From: Rhodococcus sp. OK302
GTDB taxonomy: Bacteria; Actinomycetota; Actinomycetes; Mycobacteriales; Mycobacteriaceae
NCBI RefSeq assembly: GCF_002245895.1
Contig: NZ_NPJZ01000001.1
Coordinates: 2,330,501-2,394,500 of the forward strand
Reading direction: 5' to 3'
DNA: 64,000 nucleotides
Under the pieces are notes generated by a model that was not told the origin of the DNA, made no database searches, and saw nothing but the letters and a program-made list of their open reading frames with translations. Below are positions 55,761 to 64,000 of the stretch, piece after piece. Both the position numbers and the translations under genes were made by a program. Positions within the stretch are counted from its first letter, which is position 1; every line of letters starts with the position of its first letter.

Positions 55761-56345
55761 ATGGCTCCCGATTACGAAGCACTCGAGCAGTTAGCGCTGC
55801 GGCAATGCGGATTTGTCGCGACAGATCAGGCATCGGCCTTGGGGCTGACAGCGGGCGACGTGAATTCTCTCCTGGAATCGGGTACTTGGATTTCGGATTG
55901 CCCGGGCCTCTTCCGCTTGGATTCGGTCAGGCATACAGCACTCGACGAGTTTGCAAAATGGTGTACCTGGTTTGCCGGCCGGGCAACCGTCTCGCATTAC
56001 AGCGCAGCAGAACTCCACGGACTTGGCCATTTACAGCCGCGATTCCTCCATTTCTCGACAGAAATGCCAATCACGGCTCCGGTACGGCAATTGGCCCTGC
56101 ACCGGTGCATTCTCACTGAATCCGAGTGCGAGCAGATTGGACCCATTCGTATTACGACACCCGTGCGCACCGTTCTCGATCTCGCTGCGGGTGGGATCTC
56201 TCAAGAGTTGCTCGACGAGGTGGTCTCCGACGGTCTTGCCATCGGTCGACTGGATGCCCGCGAGCTCTATCTGTCCTGCGAGAACGCGGCCATCGACGTC
56301 GCTGTGAGGGTCGAGTTGGCGCTGGTAGCCAATCGGTCGCTCTGA
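55761..56345 (+). CDS. AbiEi-like antitoxin-domain protein
   Basis: This 194-aa protein has the AbiEi-type winged N-terminus (YEALEQLALRQCGFVATDQASALGLTAGDVNSLLESGTWI) and the C-terminal ITTPVRTVLDLAAGG block typical of type IV TA antitoxin-like proteins. No AbiEii nucleotidyltransferase follows, so it is an orphan. GGAGG precedes ATG 55761. Its true role may be regulatory. Confidence 0.75.
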   Translation: MAPDYEALEQLALRQCGFVATDQASALGLTAGDVNSLLESGTWISDCPGLFRLDSVRHTALDEFAKWCTWFAGRATVSHYSAAELHGLGHLQPRFLHFSTEMPITAPVRQLALHRCILTESECEQIGPIRITTPVRTVLDLAAGGISQELLDEVVSDGLAIGRLDARELYLSCENAAIDVAVRVELALVANRSL

Positions 56346-56349
56346 TCCT

Positions 56350-56384
56350 GAAGGATTTTGTTCGCTCAGCGATCGAAATCCTTC
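56350..56384 (+). terminator. Terminator after the AbiEi-like gene
   Basis: GAAGGATTT (56350-56358) pairs with AAATCCTTC (56376-56384), with further pairing of flanking ATCCT/AGGAT-like bases. It begins five bases past the stop. Confidence 0.7.
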
Positions 56385-56515
56385 ACGATCAGGATGGGTG
56401 AGGTCCAGCTAACTTTCAGGCATGGGACAATATTTACAAATCGGAAGAATGGACGTCCGTTGTGGGCGTCCATTTGTGTGTTGTCTTGTGTGTTGTCGAG
56501 AGGGAACGTCTTTTT

Positions 56516-57955
56516 ATGTCGGCTAGTTCTGTACGTCGTGTTGTCAGTGGTGTGAGTGCTTTTGCAGTTGCTGCCGGGTTTGCGGTGGTTGGTCTGGGTG
56601 TTGCGAATGCGGCTCCGGTGGTCTCCGAGTTCGATTCGAATGGTTACAAGATCGCTCGCACCATCAGCAACGGAACGCCGTCTGAAGGCGAGCGGATTGT
56701 TTCGACGACGACGCTGACGCGGACGTCGTGGGTTGTCAACTACCTCTACGAGGTGAAGGACGTTCAGGATCCGTGTCTGGTGTACGTCGACGATTCCGCG
56801 AAGGTGAATGGAAAGCCTTATGCGCTGAATGACAAGGGGCCGGGCTTCGCCAAGGTGAAGTCGCCGGTCGGTGGGTGGGGACTGTATGACAACCAGTCAG
56901 TAACAGTGGAGTTCGCGTTTGAGGTAGCTGCGAATTGTGCGCGTGAGACTGCGTTGGCGTCGACGGTGCATTTCAACGGTTCGGGCGGGGTAAACGACGC
57001 CACAAGTAACCGCGGTCCGTCGATCACTGTTGCGAAGAACGTGTCATCGACGACTCTCGCTCCGATCGGTGGCGCGCAGGTTGGCGAACCGACCACATTG
57101 AGCGCGACGGTTACCGGCGGCGCCAACGGTGATCCGGTCGATTTCTTCGACGCCGGCAACAAGATTGGTAGCGGCACGCTCAACAGCGGTGTTGCAACCT
57201 ACGCCTGGACACCGACGACTCAGGGCGCCGCGTCCATCTCCGCGAAGTTTGCCGACACCACAAAGGCGGTGGGCTCACAGTCCGCAGCCCAGAACATGAA
57301 TGTGACGCAGGCTGATGCGTCGTCCACCACGACCCTCGCCGGAATTTCTGGAGCTCAGGTCGGTAAGTCGACCACACTGAAGGCAACGGTTTCACCGAAG
57401 GCTGCCGGCGGAACGGTCACCTTCAAGATCGGCAGCACGACCCTTGCCGACGTGCCGGTCAATGGAAACGGCGAAGCCACCTACGCTTGGGTTCCGGCGG
57501 TGGCAGGAAGCCCGACGATCGACGCTTCGTTCTCGGGCCGCGACGGAGTCAAGCCTTCGAGCACCAGTACAGCCACAACTGTGGCAGATAAGCCCGCGGA
57601 CATCACCGAATCGAAGACAAGCGTTTCGGCAGTCGACGGCCAGGTTGGTGTCGCACAGTCCATTTCGGCTCAGATCAATCCCGCCAACGCCGGTGGCACA
57701 GTCACGTTCAAGGACGGCGACACGGTCATCGGTACGGCAAAAGTCGAGGCCAACGGCAAGGCAAGTCGGAACTGGACCCCCACGGTAGCGGGACAGCGCA
57801 CCGTCAAGGCTGAGTTCTCCGGCAACGGAAACGTTGCAGCCTCCACCGAGTCGATCTCCGTGCAGGTTGCCCCGGCAGCAAATGGCGGCGGCACCGGCAG
57901 CGCCGGTAGCTCGACCGGCTCGCTCGGCAGTCTGGGCAACATCTTCGGGTCCTAG
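56516..57955 (+). CDS. Secreted protein with three Ig-like repeats
   Basis: This 479-aa exported protein has a signal peptide ending ANA around residue 32, an N-terminal domain with C87 and C141, and three Ig-like (Big_3) repeats at about 176-265, 268-356 and 366-452. Each has an SSTTL..GAQVG or SVDGQVG start and a VTFKDG/ATYAW core. A Gly/Ser-rich tail lacks a sortase motif or membrane anchor, so it may be released or bound to the envelope otherwise. Possibly adhesive or structural. Confidence 0.82.
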   Translation: MSASSVRRVVSGVSAFAVAAGFAVVGLGVANAAPVVSEFDSNGYKIARTISNGTPSEGERIVSTTTLTRTSWVVNYLYEVKDVQDPCLVYVDDSAKVNGKPYALNDKGPGFAKVKSPVGGWGLYDNQSVTVEFAFEVAANCARETALASTVHFNGSGGVNDATSNRGPSITVAKNVSSTTLAPIGGAQVGEPTTLSATVTGGANGDPVDFFDAGNKIGSGTLNSGVATYAWTPTTQGAASISAKFADTTKAVGSQSAAQNMNVTQADASSTTTLAGISGAQVGKSTTLKATVSPKAAGGTVTFKIGSTTLADVPVNGNGEATYAWVPAVAGSPTIDASFSGRDGVKPSSTSTATTVADKPADITESKTSVSAVDGQVGVAQSISAQINPANAGGTVTFKDGDTVIGTAKVEANGKASRNWTPTVAGQRTVKAEFSGNGNVAASTESISVQVAPAANGGGTGSAGSSTGSLGSLGNIFGS

Positions 57956-57975
57956 CCCGAAGCAGTACTGACATG

Positions 57976-58014
57976 AGCGCCCCACCTCCGGAAATTCTCC
58001 GGAGGCGGGGCGCT
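57976..58014. terminator. Bidirectional terminator after the Ig-repeat gene
   Basis: AGCGCCCC-A-CCTCCGG (57976-57991) pairs with CCGGAGG-C-GGGGCGCT (57999-58014), with one mismatch; it sits between convergent genes. Confidence 0.8.
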
Positions 58015-58025
58015 CTGTCTATCTG

Positions 58026-58814
58026 TCAGGAGGTGGGCGCCACTACATGCCAGGGCACCGTCAAGATGCAGTCTCGGAGGCGCCGACGGGCCGGCTGAAC
58101 CGGAATACCTTGCGCACGAAGAATTTCCAAAGCTGCAGCCCATCGGTGTCGTGGGCCGAAAGACGCGTGGGGGGCAGCTGTCGCCCACGCGCGATCAGCC
58201 GCGGTGAGGAGTGCGTGGATCGGCTCACCCGGTACGTTGCGGTGAATAAGGGCCTTGGGCAAGCGTTCTGCAATGTCCGAGGGCTTCTCGATGTCGAAAG
58301 GATCCCACGCCAAGGTCAGAGTGAGTGGTCGATGAGCGTCGAGAAGTACCCAGGCGCAGCGACGCCCGAGTTCGTCGCACGTCCCGTCGAGGATCAGGCC
58401 ACCGGGCGCCAGACCGGATTGAATGTGCGACCATGCCGATTCCACTGCGTCTTCGGGGTATTGACGCAATACGTTGAAGGCGCGGACAAAAACCGGTGAG
58501 AGCCCGGCCAATTCGAATCCACCTCGCGCGAAGCTGACACCGTCGCGGCCGGCCACTACGCGGGCCGGATCGATTTCGAGGCCGATCACGCGGCGGTCGC
58601 GTCGTACTGCGGTAAGGCGGTCCGCCATCTCGAATGTCGTATCCGGGCGGGCGCCGTAGCCGAGGTCGACGATCAGTGGATCAGCAGCATGGCGCAGCGC
58701 ACGACCCACGGATGTGTTGTGCACGATCCAGCGGTCGCTGCGGCGCAGACGGTTGATGCCGGTAGTTCCACGTGTGATGACACCCTCGGGCTTCGAGGGT
58801 GGAGCAGTCTTCAC
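58026..58814 (-). CDS. SAM-dependent methyltransferase-like protein
   Basis: This 262-aa protein has a class I fold: PLIVDLGYGARPDTTFEMADRL (motif I), VIGLEIDPARV, and ILDGTCDELGRRCAWVLLDAHRP. The glycine motif is DLGYGARP rather than DxGxGxG, as in a conserved actinobacterial family. Substrate unknown. It is the last of three leftward genes with the DUF2505 genes. Confidence 0.8.
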   Translation of the reverse strand: MKTAPPSKPEGVITRGTTGINRLRRSDRWIVHNTSVGRALRHAADPLIVDLGYGARPDTTFEMADRLTAVRRDRRVIGLEIDPARVVAGRDGVSFARGGFELAGLSPVFVRAFNVLRQYPEDAVESAWSHIQSGLAPGGLILDGTCDELGRRCAWVLLDAHRPLTLTLAWDPFDIEKPSDIAERLPKALIHRNVPGEPIHALLTAADRAWATAAPHASFGPRHRWAAALEILRAQGIPVQPARRRLRDCILTVPWHVVAPTS

Positions 58815-58820
58815 CGCGGG

Positions 58821-59321
58821 TCAGCGGGCGGCGAGCCAGGTCGCGGTGACCTGAGCTTCCGTACGGAACAGATCGACGAGATTGTTGAGCATCAGCTCTT
58901 CCAACTTGCCGCCGAGAAACGGGATGTACACCTTGGCTTCCGAGGAGGTTCGCAAGGTGCAGCCGGTGTCGGTGCCGAACAGTTCCATGGTTCCGGTGAG
59001 GCTTCCCGGCCCGGCGGGAATGGACGCCTCGTAGGTTCCGGTGACGATCTCACCGAACACGCCGTACGACTCTCGGCGAGTGATGACCAGATCGTTTCGC
59101 ATCACGGTCTGCGCGAGATCAGGCAGATCCGCGCGGGGCAGGACATGGTGCAGGACGAGATCGATTCCGGAATCGGTGACCTCGAAATGTTCCACACGAT
59201 TTTCGGAATGCTTGCGCATCTCCTCGACCCGAGCGTCCCAGTATCCGCGGTCGGTCAGTGCTTCGTAGACCTGTTCCGGGGAGTGCTGGTAGCGGGCGGA
59301 GTAGTCGATGCGGCGAGCCAT
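58821..59321 (-). CDS. DUF2505-family protein, copy 1
   Basis: This 166-aa SRPBCC-fold protein is of the DUF2505 family (RIDYSARYQHSPEQVYEALTDRGYWDARVEEM). It ends with TAWLAAR-like residues, without a membrane segment. A paralogue lies upstream at 59382. These proteins may bind lipids; function unknown. It lies six bases from the methyltransferase start. Confidence 0.85.
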   Translation of the reverse strand: MARRIDYSARYQHSPEQVYEALTDRGYWDARVEEMRKHSENRVEHFEVTDSGIDLVLHHVLPRADLPDLAQTVMRNDLVITRRESYGVFGEIVTGTYEASIPAGPGSLTGTMELFGTDTGCTLRTSSEAKVYIPFLGGKLEELMLNNLVDLFRTEAQVTATWLAAR

Positions 59322-59381
59322 GATCGAAAACGATACCGGCTACCTGCTGTTACAGAAAAAACGTACCCCGCCCGCAACCTG

Positions 59382-59879
59382 CTATTCGGTGATCCACCCC
59401 CGGGTGAAGTTCTGCTCGCCCTCGATCAGACGGAGAATTTCTTCGACGATCGCGCTTTCGATCTTGCCGCCGATGATCGGGATCTTGACCTCGACCTCAC
59501 CGTCGGCGGTCAACGTGCAACCGGTGGCGTCGTTGGTAAGCACCTGAGTGCCCTCGACGCGTACGGGAACGCCGTCGATGTGCGCCGAGAAGGTTCCCGT
59601 CGCGGTGTCTCCGTTGAGCGGGGCGAGGGTCTCGCTCCGCTTGATGACGACGTCACCCTTGATGAAGTTGGAAACCATGGAAGGCAAGTGCTCGGCAGGA
59701 ATGACCTGAGACATGGTCACGGCGACGGTTTCGTCGCGGACAGTCAGTTCGTCAATGGTTGCTCCGGGGCCTCCTACAGCGGCGACACGGTCACGCCAGT
59801 ACTGCTCGGACGTCACCGCCTCATGGACCTTGGCGGCAGGGACGGTGTACTTCGATGAATGCTCGATGCGACGGCTCAC
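59382..59879 (-). CDS. DUF2505-family protein, copy 2
   Basis: This 165-aa paralogue of the preceding entry (RIEHSSKYTVPAAKVHEAVTSEQYWRDRVAAVG) shares the SRPBCC pattern, VIPAEHLPSMVSNF and VKIPIIGGKIE. The two are about one-third alike by eye. It is divergent from murB, as Mtb Rv0481c is from Rv0482. Confidence 0.85.
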   Translation of the reverse strand: MSRRIEHSSKYTVPAAKVHEAVTSEQYWRDRVAAVGGPGATIDELTVRDETVAVTMSQVIPAEHLPSMVSNFIKGDVVIKRSETLAPLNGDTATGTFSAHIDGVPVRVEGTQVLTNDATGCTLTADGEVEVKIPIIGGKIESAIVEEILRLIEGEQNFTRGWITE

Positions 59880-59905
59880 GATTGTGGAGGCTACCGTTTA
59901 CCGAT

Positions 59906-60997
59906 GTGTGGGACGTAACCATTGGCCAACGCGTCGTAGATTCCGGCGCTTTCGTGTCCGAGAACATTGACCTGTCGGGATTGACGACGCTTCGAGTCGG
60001 CGGACCTGCGAGGCTGCTGGCGGAATGCCCGACGACGCAGTCGCTCGTCGACGTCGTGCGTCTGCTCGATCGTGAGCGGGTGCCTTCGCTGATCTTGGCG
60101 GGCGGCTCGAATCTGGTGATTTCCGACGACGGATTCGACGGCGTCGTGGTCCGTGTGGCGAACACCACGGTGACCCTCGACACCGACCGCGTGATTGCCG
60201 AGGCAGGTGCGGTGTGGGACGAGGTTGTCGGTCAATCCGTAGCCGCAGAATTGGGTGGCCTCGAGGCTCTGTCCGGAATCCCCGGTTCGACGGGGGCGAC
60301 GCCGGTACAGAATGTCGGCGCTTACGGCGTCGAGGTGGGATCGCAGTTGCGCCGGGTCCAGTTGCTCGATCGTCGCAGCGGTGAGGTGTCCTGGGTCGAA
60401 CCTGCTGCACTTCAACTGGGATACCGCTCGAGTGTCCTGAAACATTCGGATGCCGCGCTGGTCCTGGCCGTCGAATTCGACACGACCCCGGACGGGCTGA
60501 GTGCGCCGCTGGCGTACCGGGAACTGTTCACCGCTCTGGATGCGCAAGAAGGTGACCGTGTGCCTGCGTCGCTGGTCCGTGCGGCTGTTCTGGGCTTGCG
60601 TTCGGGTAAGGCGATGGTTCTCGACGCCTACGATCACGACACGTGGAGTGCTGGTTCCTTCTTCACCAATCCGGTTGTCTCCGACGATCAACTTCCGCCG
60701 GTGTTGGCCGCGATCAGCAGCAAGCTCGGGAACGTCGCAGTTCCGCAGTATCCGGGCGTCGGTGGAACCAAGTTGTCGGCAGGTTGGCTGATCGAGCGCG
60801 CCGGATTCTCGAAGGGATATCCGGGGGAGGATGCGCCCGCTCGATTGTCGACGCGTCACACCCTGGCCCTGACAAACCGGGGCGATGCGAAGTGCGCTGA
60901 CATCGTTGCTCTCGCCCGAACTGTCCGGGACGGGGTCGAGGCTGCATTCGGCGTGCTTCTGGAGCCGGAACCGGTAACCGTGGGTTGCCGGATCTGA
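59906..60997 (+). CDS. murB: UDP-N-acetylenolpyruvoylglucosamine reductase
   Basis: This 363-aa flavoenzyme makes UDP-MurNAc for peptidoglycan. It has the type I MurB pattern: TTLRVGGPARLL, LAGGSNLVISDDGFDG, GIPGSTGATPVQNVGAYG, YRSSVLKH, WSAGSFFTNPVV (catalytic Ser), and KLSAGWLIERAGFSKGYPGEDA. The start is GTG 59906; a GGAGG box lies at 59886-59890, slightly far. The antisense 808-residue frame over this gene is an artefact of GC-rich coding. Confidence 0.93.
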   Translation: MWDVTIGQRVVDSGAFVSENIDLSGLTTLRVGGPARLLAECPTTQSLVDVVRLLDRERVPSLILAGGSNLVISDDGFDGVVVRVANTTVTLDTDRVIAEAGAVWDEVVGQSVAAELGGLEALSGIPGSTGATPVQNVGAYGVEVGSQLRRVQLLDRRSGEVSWVEPAALQLGYRSSVLKHSDAALVLAVEFDTTPDGLSAPLAYRELFTALDAQEGDRVPASLVRAAVLGLRSGKAMVLDAYDHDTWSAGSFFTNPVVSDDQLPPVLAAISSKLGNVAVPQYPGVGGTKLSAGWLIERAGFSKGYPGEDAPARLSTRHTLALTNRGDAKCADIVALARTVRDGVEAAFGVLLEPEPVTVGCRI

Positions 60998-61030
60998 GCT
61001 GAGCCGGAAAAGCGAAGGTAGCCTGTTGAG

Positions 61031-62227
61031 GTGCATCAGCCAGGTAGTAGGAGAAACCGTCCGCGTCTCGCTGCCTGGGTAGCGCTCTTGCTTGTCGCAA
61101 TGCTGGGTATTGCGGGCTGCACTATCGGCGGAGCCACTACTGCCGGCAATGCCGAACCGACAGAAAAACCTCCGGTCGCGCACATTACGTCGACACCCGC
61201 CGTCGGCACCCAAGACGTCAGCCCGATCGCGCCGGTATCGGTTGCAGTCACCGGCGGGACCCTGGACGAGGTGTCTCTGAGTTCCTCGGCGGGCAAACCC
61301 GTCGCCGGGCAACTGTCCCCGGACAAGACGTCGTTCACCGTCAGCGAGGCTCTCGGCTACGGGGCGACGTATTCGTGGTCGGGTTCGGCAACGGGCACCG
61401 ACGGAAAAACCGTTCGAGTCGACGGCAGTTTCACGACACTCACTCCAGCATCTCGGACCGGTGGCACTCTCAACATCGCCGACGGCCAGGAAGTTGGCAT
61501 CGCCGCGCCGATCACCTTGCAGTTCGACGACACCGTTGTCGACCAAGCTGCGGTGGAAAAGGCTCTGGTCGTCACCACTGTTCCGCCCACCCCCGGTTCG
61601 TGGGCCTGGCTGCCCGACGACAACGGCGGATCGCGGGCGCATTGGCGTCCGGCCACCTACTGGGTACCCGGAACTGCCGTGCATCTCGACGCCAAGCTCT
61701 ACGGATTGAACTACGGCGGCGGCGCTTACGGAGACCAAGACCTCACACTCGACTTCACGATCGGTCGAAGCCAGATCGTGAAGGCCAACGCGCCCAGCCA
61801 CCGTATGCAGGTGGTCCGCGACGGCCAGACAATCATGGACATTCCGGTCAGCTACGGCGAGGGAAACGAACCCCGAAACGTCACGCGCAGTGGCATTCAC
61901 ATGGTCACCGAGAAGTACGAAGACTTCCTCATGTCCAACCCGCCGTTCTACGAGAACGTTCGCGAACGCTGGGCAGTCCGTATCTCCAACAACGGTGAGT
62001 TCATCCATGCGAACCCCGAAACAACCGGAGTTCAGGGCTCGTCGAACGTCACCAACGGCTGCATCAACCTCTCCATGTCCGACGCCCAGGAGTACTTCGG
62101 AACCGCCCTGTATGGCGATCCAGTCGAGGTGACGGGAACGTCGATCGCGCTCTCGGCCGCCGACGGCGATATCTACGACTGGGCGATCGATCTCCCCACC
62201 TGGAAGTCGATGTCCGCGCTCGCCTGA
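61031..62227 (+). CDS. L,D-transpeptidase lipoprotein (YkuD), altered motif
   Basis: This 398-aa protein has a lipobox IAGC (C30), two Ig-like domains and a C-terminal YkuD domain, the layout of mycobacterial L,D-transpeptidases and of Rv0483 by position. The family motif HX(14-17)[S/T]HGChN appears as H326 and T341-N342-G343-C344-I345-N346. The catalytic Cys and first His are present; the second His is Asn. It should make 3-3 peptidoglycan crosslinks if active. It follows murB by 33 bases. Confidence 0.88.
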   Translation: MHQPGSRRNRPRLAAWVALLLVAMLGIAGCTIGGATTAGNAEPTEKPPVAHITSTPAVGTQDVSPIAPVSVAVTGGTLDEVSLSSSAGKPVAGQLSPDKTSFTVSEALGYGATYSWSGSATGTDGKTVRVDGSFTTLTPASRTGGTLNIADGQEVGIAAPITLQFDDTVVDQAAVEKALVVTTVPPTPGSWAWLPDDNGGSRAHWRPATYWVPGTAVHLDAKLYGLNYGGGAYGDQDLTLDFTIGRSQIVKANAPSHRMQVVRDGQTIMDIPVSYGEGNEPRNVTRSGIHMVTEKYEDFLMSNPPFYENVRERWAVRISNNGEFIHANPETTGVQGSSNVTNGCINLSMSDAQEYFGTALYGDPVEVTGTSIALSAADGDIYDWAIDLPTWKSMSALA

Positions 62228-62361
62228 AGCGTGCGTCCAATTCTTTCCTGACGGAACCGTCGCAGTCTTCCATGCGTCTACTGAAGGTAGATGCCGATGG
62301 AATCGGTAGAAATACACGTCGCATGGCCGGTGTGGACAAATAGGCGAAAACGGGGATTGTC

Positions 62362-63900
62362 GTGGGGTTTCCAGATATCACTGAGGTATTCCAGAACCTT
62401 GTTGTGGGGGCGGCGAATTCGTTTGTATCGACCACTGTGACGTTGCAATCGGCTACCGACGATAGTGAGCGCTTCACGCCCGAAGTGACCGAAGCAGCCA
62501 AGCTCGGTCAAGATGAACGCGATGAAGCCTGGCGTGTCCGTGATGCGTTGACACCTCAGGTGTCTGCTTTGGAATACAGCGAGCACTCGATCATCGACGA
62601 TGATCCATTCGACGCGATGTCCCACGCGGAGATATTTGAACGCGTCAGCCGTATGGATCCGGGCACTCTGGACGCCATCGGAGGTTCGTGGACTGCAATT
62701 GCGGGGAGAACCGAAGCCGGGGTCAACCAGTTTCAACATGCAATCAGCACGGCAATCGGTGACGGTTGGCAAGGGCAGGGCGGCTCGGCTGCTTTGGCGG
62801 CTGTTCTTGCGTATGCCGAGAATGGAAATCAACTGAAAACGCGGGTTCAGCTGATTTCGAACAAGGTCAGCGAAGCTCGAATTGTCTTGGACGAGGTTAA
62901 ACGGTCGATACCTGAACCCGATGGCGCCAGTATTACCGAGAGATTCATCAGTGCAATTCCCGGTGCAACGCGGAATCAAGCTCAGTACGAAGCCGAGGAA
63001 GCAGAACGGCGAGCCAGGCAGGTGATGAAGGACGTTTACCTGCCGAACATGAGGCGAGCCGACGACCAAGTGCCGATTCTCCCAGCGGCGTTCAATCCGA
63101 TCACCGGCGACGGGGGAGTCAACGGATATCCGGGTAGCGGATCCGGAGGCTCGGGTGGGGGATCGAATGCGTACTCGTTACCCACCGGAAAGGCAGAAAA
63201 CGGAGACTTCCGCGATCAGGGTGGGTCGGGGCAGGGTGATGGCGGGTCGGGGCAGAGCGGTGCGGGGGAAGGTGCTGCAGCGCAGGGACGTTCAGGCGGA
63301 GCGTTCGCCGGTGGTCCGTCAACTGCGGATGGCAATGCATTCGACGGTGCGTCGCAAGGTGATTCGAATGCCGGTGGAACCTCTGGCGATGCTGATCGCG
63401 CTGGTGGCGCCAACTCGGATGGTGCGGCAGGCACAACAGCCGCGTCTGCCGGGGGGTCGAACCTGCTCGCCGGCGCAAATGCCGCGGGCGTAGGCGGTAC
63501 ACCACATTCGAATGCCTTCGGTGCCGGTGCCGGCGCATCTCCATCGGGCGGTGCTGGGTCAGGTTCACCGGGTGGTTCCGGGTTGGGCGCCGGCGGCGGC
63601 GCTTTCGGATCCGGAGGCGGTGGGGGTGCTCTCGCGGGCGGTGGACGCGGCGCTGTCGGCGGAATAGGCAGCAGCGGAATCGGACCCGGCGGCGGTGGAG
63701 TTGGCGGTAGCGGAACCGGCGGCGGCGCCAACGGACGCAGTCCGGCGATGGGTGGCATGGGCGGAATGGCCGGGGCGCGAGGTCAAGGCAAAGATGACGA
63801 CGACACCCACCAGACGCCCGGCTACTTGATCAACATCGACAATGGAAACACGTTGATCGGTGAACTGCCCATGGTCACGCCGTCAGTCCTCGGCCAATGA
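62362..63900 (+). CDS. Putative type VII secretion substrate with Gly-rich tail
   Basis: This 512-aa protein starts at GTG 62362. The N-terminal 240 residues are helical, with a WxG motif (W136-Q-G138) inside TAIGDGWQGQGGSAALAAV and a YxxxE signal at Y209-E213 (YEAEE) after the second helix. The C-terminal half is Gly/Ser/Ala-rich and ends GYLINIDNGNTLIGELPMVTPSVLG. This resembles PPE- and WXG100-type substrates but lacks an N-terminal PPE motif. It overlaps the EspG start by four bases. Confidence 0.75.
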   Translation: MGFPDITEVFQNLVVGAANSFVSTTVTLQSATDDSERFTPEVTEAAKLGQDERDEAWRVRDALTPQVSALEYSEHSIIDDDPFDAMSHAEIFERVSRMDPGTLDAIGGSWTAIAGRTEAGVNQFQHAISTAIGDGWQGQGGSAALAAVLAYAENGNQLKTRVQLISNKVSEARIVLDEVKRSIPEPDGASITERFISAIPGATRNQAQYEAEEAERRARQVMKDVYLPNMRRADDQVPILPAAFNPITGDGGVNGYPGSGSGGSGGGSNAYSLPTGKAENGDFRDQGGSGQGDGGSGQSGAGEGAAAQGRSGGAFAGGPSTADGNAFDGASQGDSNAGGTSGDADRAGGANSDGAAGTTAASAGGSNLLAGANAAGVGGTPHSNAFGAGAGASPSGGAGSGSPGGSGLGAGGGAFGSGGGGGALAGGGRGAVGGIGSSGIGPGGGGVGGSGTGGGANGRSPAMGGMGGMAGARGQGKDDDDTHQTPGYLINIDNGNTLIGELPMVTPSVLGQ

Positions 63901-64000
63901 GTATGTCGCAGTGGCAATTCAGTGGACTCGAGTTTCAACTGCTCTGGGACGCAGTGGGTCGGGACAGGCTTCCGTATCCGCTGAGGTTTCGTCCACACGC
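63897..64000 (+). CDS. EspG-family chaperone, N-terminal fragment
   Basis: The gene runs off the right edge; about 34 residues are present. ATG 63897 overlaps the upstream stop (ATGA). The sequence MSMSQWQFSGLEFQLLWDAVGRDRLPYPLR has the EspG opening GLEF..LW....RDRLPYPL. EspG proteins bind PPE-family substrates for their ESX system, so pairing with the upstream substrate is very probable. Confidence 0.75.
   Translation, partial: MSMSQWQFSGLEFQLLWDAVGRDRLPYPLRFRPH

Noticed and set aside
59891..62317. 808-residue open frame antisense to murB and the L,D-transpeptidase
   Set aside because: It is low in family-like motifs, rich in Arg/His and antisense to two recognised genes; long antisense frames are common in GC-rich DNA.

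Overview
The window is high-GC actinobacterial DNA, most probably from a Rhodococcus of the R. erythropolis/R. qingshengii group. The genus call rests on mycolyltransferases, an HBHA homologue, a RamB regulator, GTG/TTG starts with GGAGG-type ribosome binding sites, and a gene order that, from memory, follows the M. tuberculosis block from lpdC through ramB, icl1, fadB2, a TetR gene, a DUF445 gene, an XRE gene, hbhA, deoC and murB to lprQ. The species call is an inference. I saw no tRNA, rRNA, CRISPR array or insertion sequence.

Layout, left to right. 1-5.5 kb: 5' end of a prolyl oligopeptidase, two near-identical tandem mycolyltransferases each followed by the same type of terminator, an M19 dipeptidase, and a dihydrolipoamide dehydrogenase gene with a one-base frameshift. 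5.5-15 kb: paired regulators and transporters (HxlR/NmrA-type oxidoreductase, TetR/DHA2 exporter), another exporter whose 3' end is frameshifted, a DUF222-HNH protein, a carboxymuconolactone-decarboxylase-like protein and an LLM oxidoreductase. 15-21 kb: urea ABC transporter urtABCDE plus a GntR regulator, transcribed leftward as one unit. 21-28 kb: a TetR regulator with a KstR2-type palindrome ahead of a Liv-type transporter and an acyl-CoA ligase, which looks like a carboxylic-acid uptake and activation operon. 28-34 kb: two paralogous membrane-anchored hydrolases, RamB, a VWA protein, formamidase and FmdB.

34-43.5 kb: aceA and fadB2 (glyoxylate shunt and acyl-CoA oxidation, with RamB-like sites ahead of aceA), a MetE-family protein that lacks three of the four catalytic zinc ligands, a zinc alcohol dehydrogenase, and a SigF/anti-sigma/STAS stress module. 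43.5-53 kb: a glycosyltransferase, small DUF proteins, PPK2, the TetR-DUF445-XRE-hbhA-DUF2516 block and an AurF-like diiron protein with a hydrolase. 53-64 kb: purU, deoC, DUF2993, an orphan AbiEi-like protein, a secreted Ig-repeat protein, a methyltransferase, two DUF2505 proteins, murB, an L,D-transpeptidase with an altered motif, and finally a WXG/YxxxE-bearing putative type VII substrate followed directly by the start of an EspG chaperone gene.

The observations most worth following are the zinc-ligand-less MetE, the substrate/EspG pair at the right edge, the TetR-Liv-ligase operon with its palindrome, the Cys-for-Ser STAS protein in the SigF module, and the two one-base frameshifts, which may be assembly errors.
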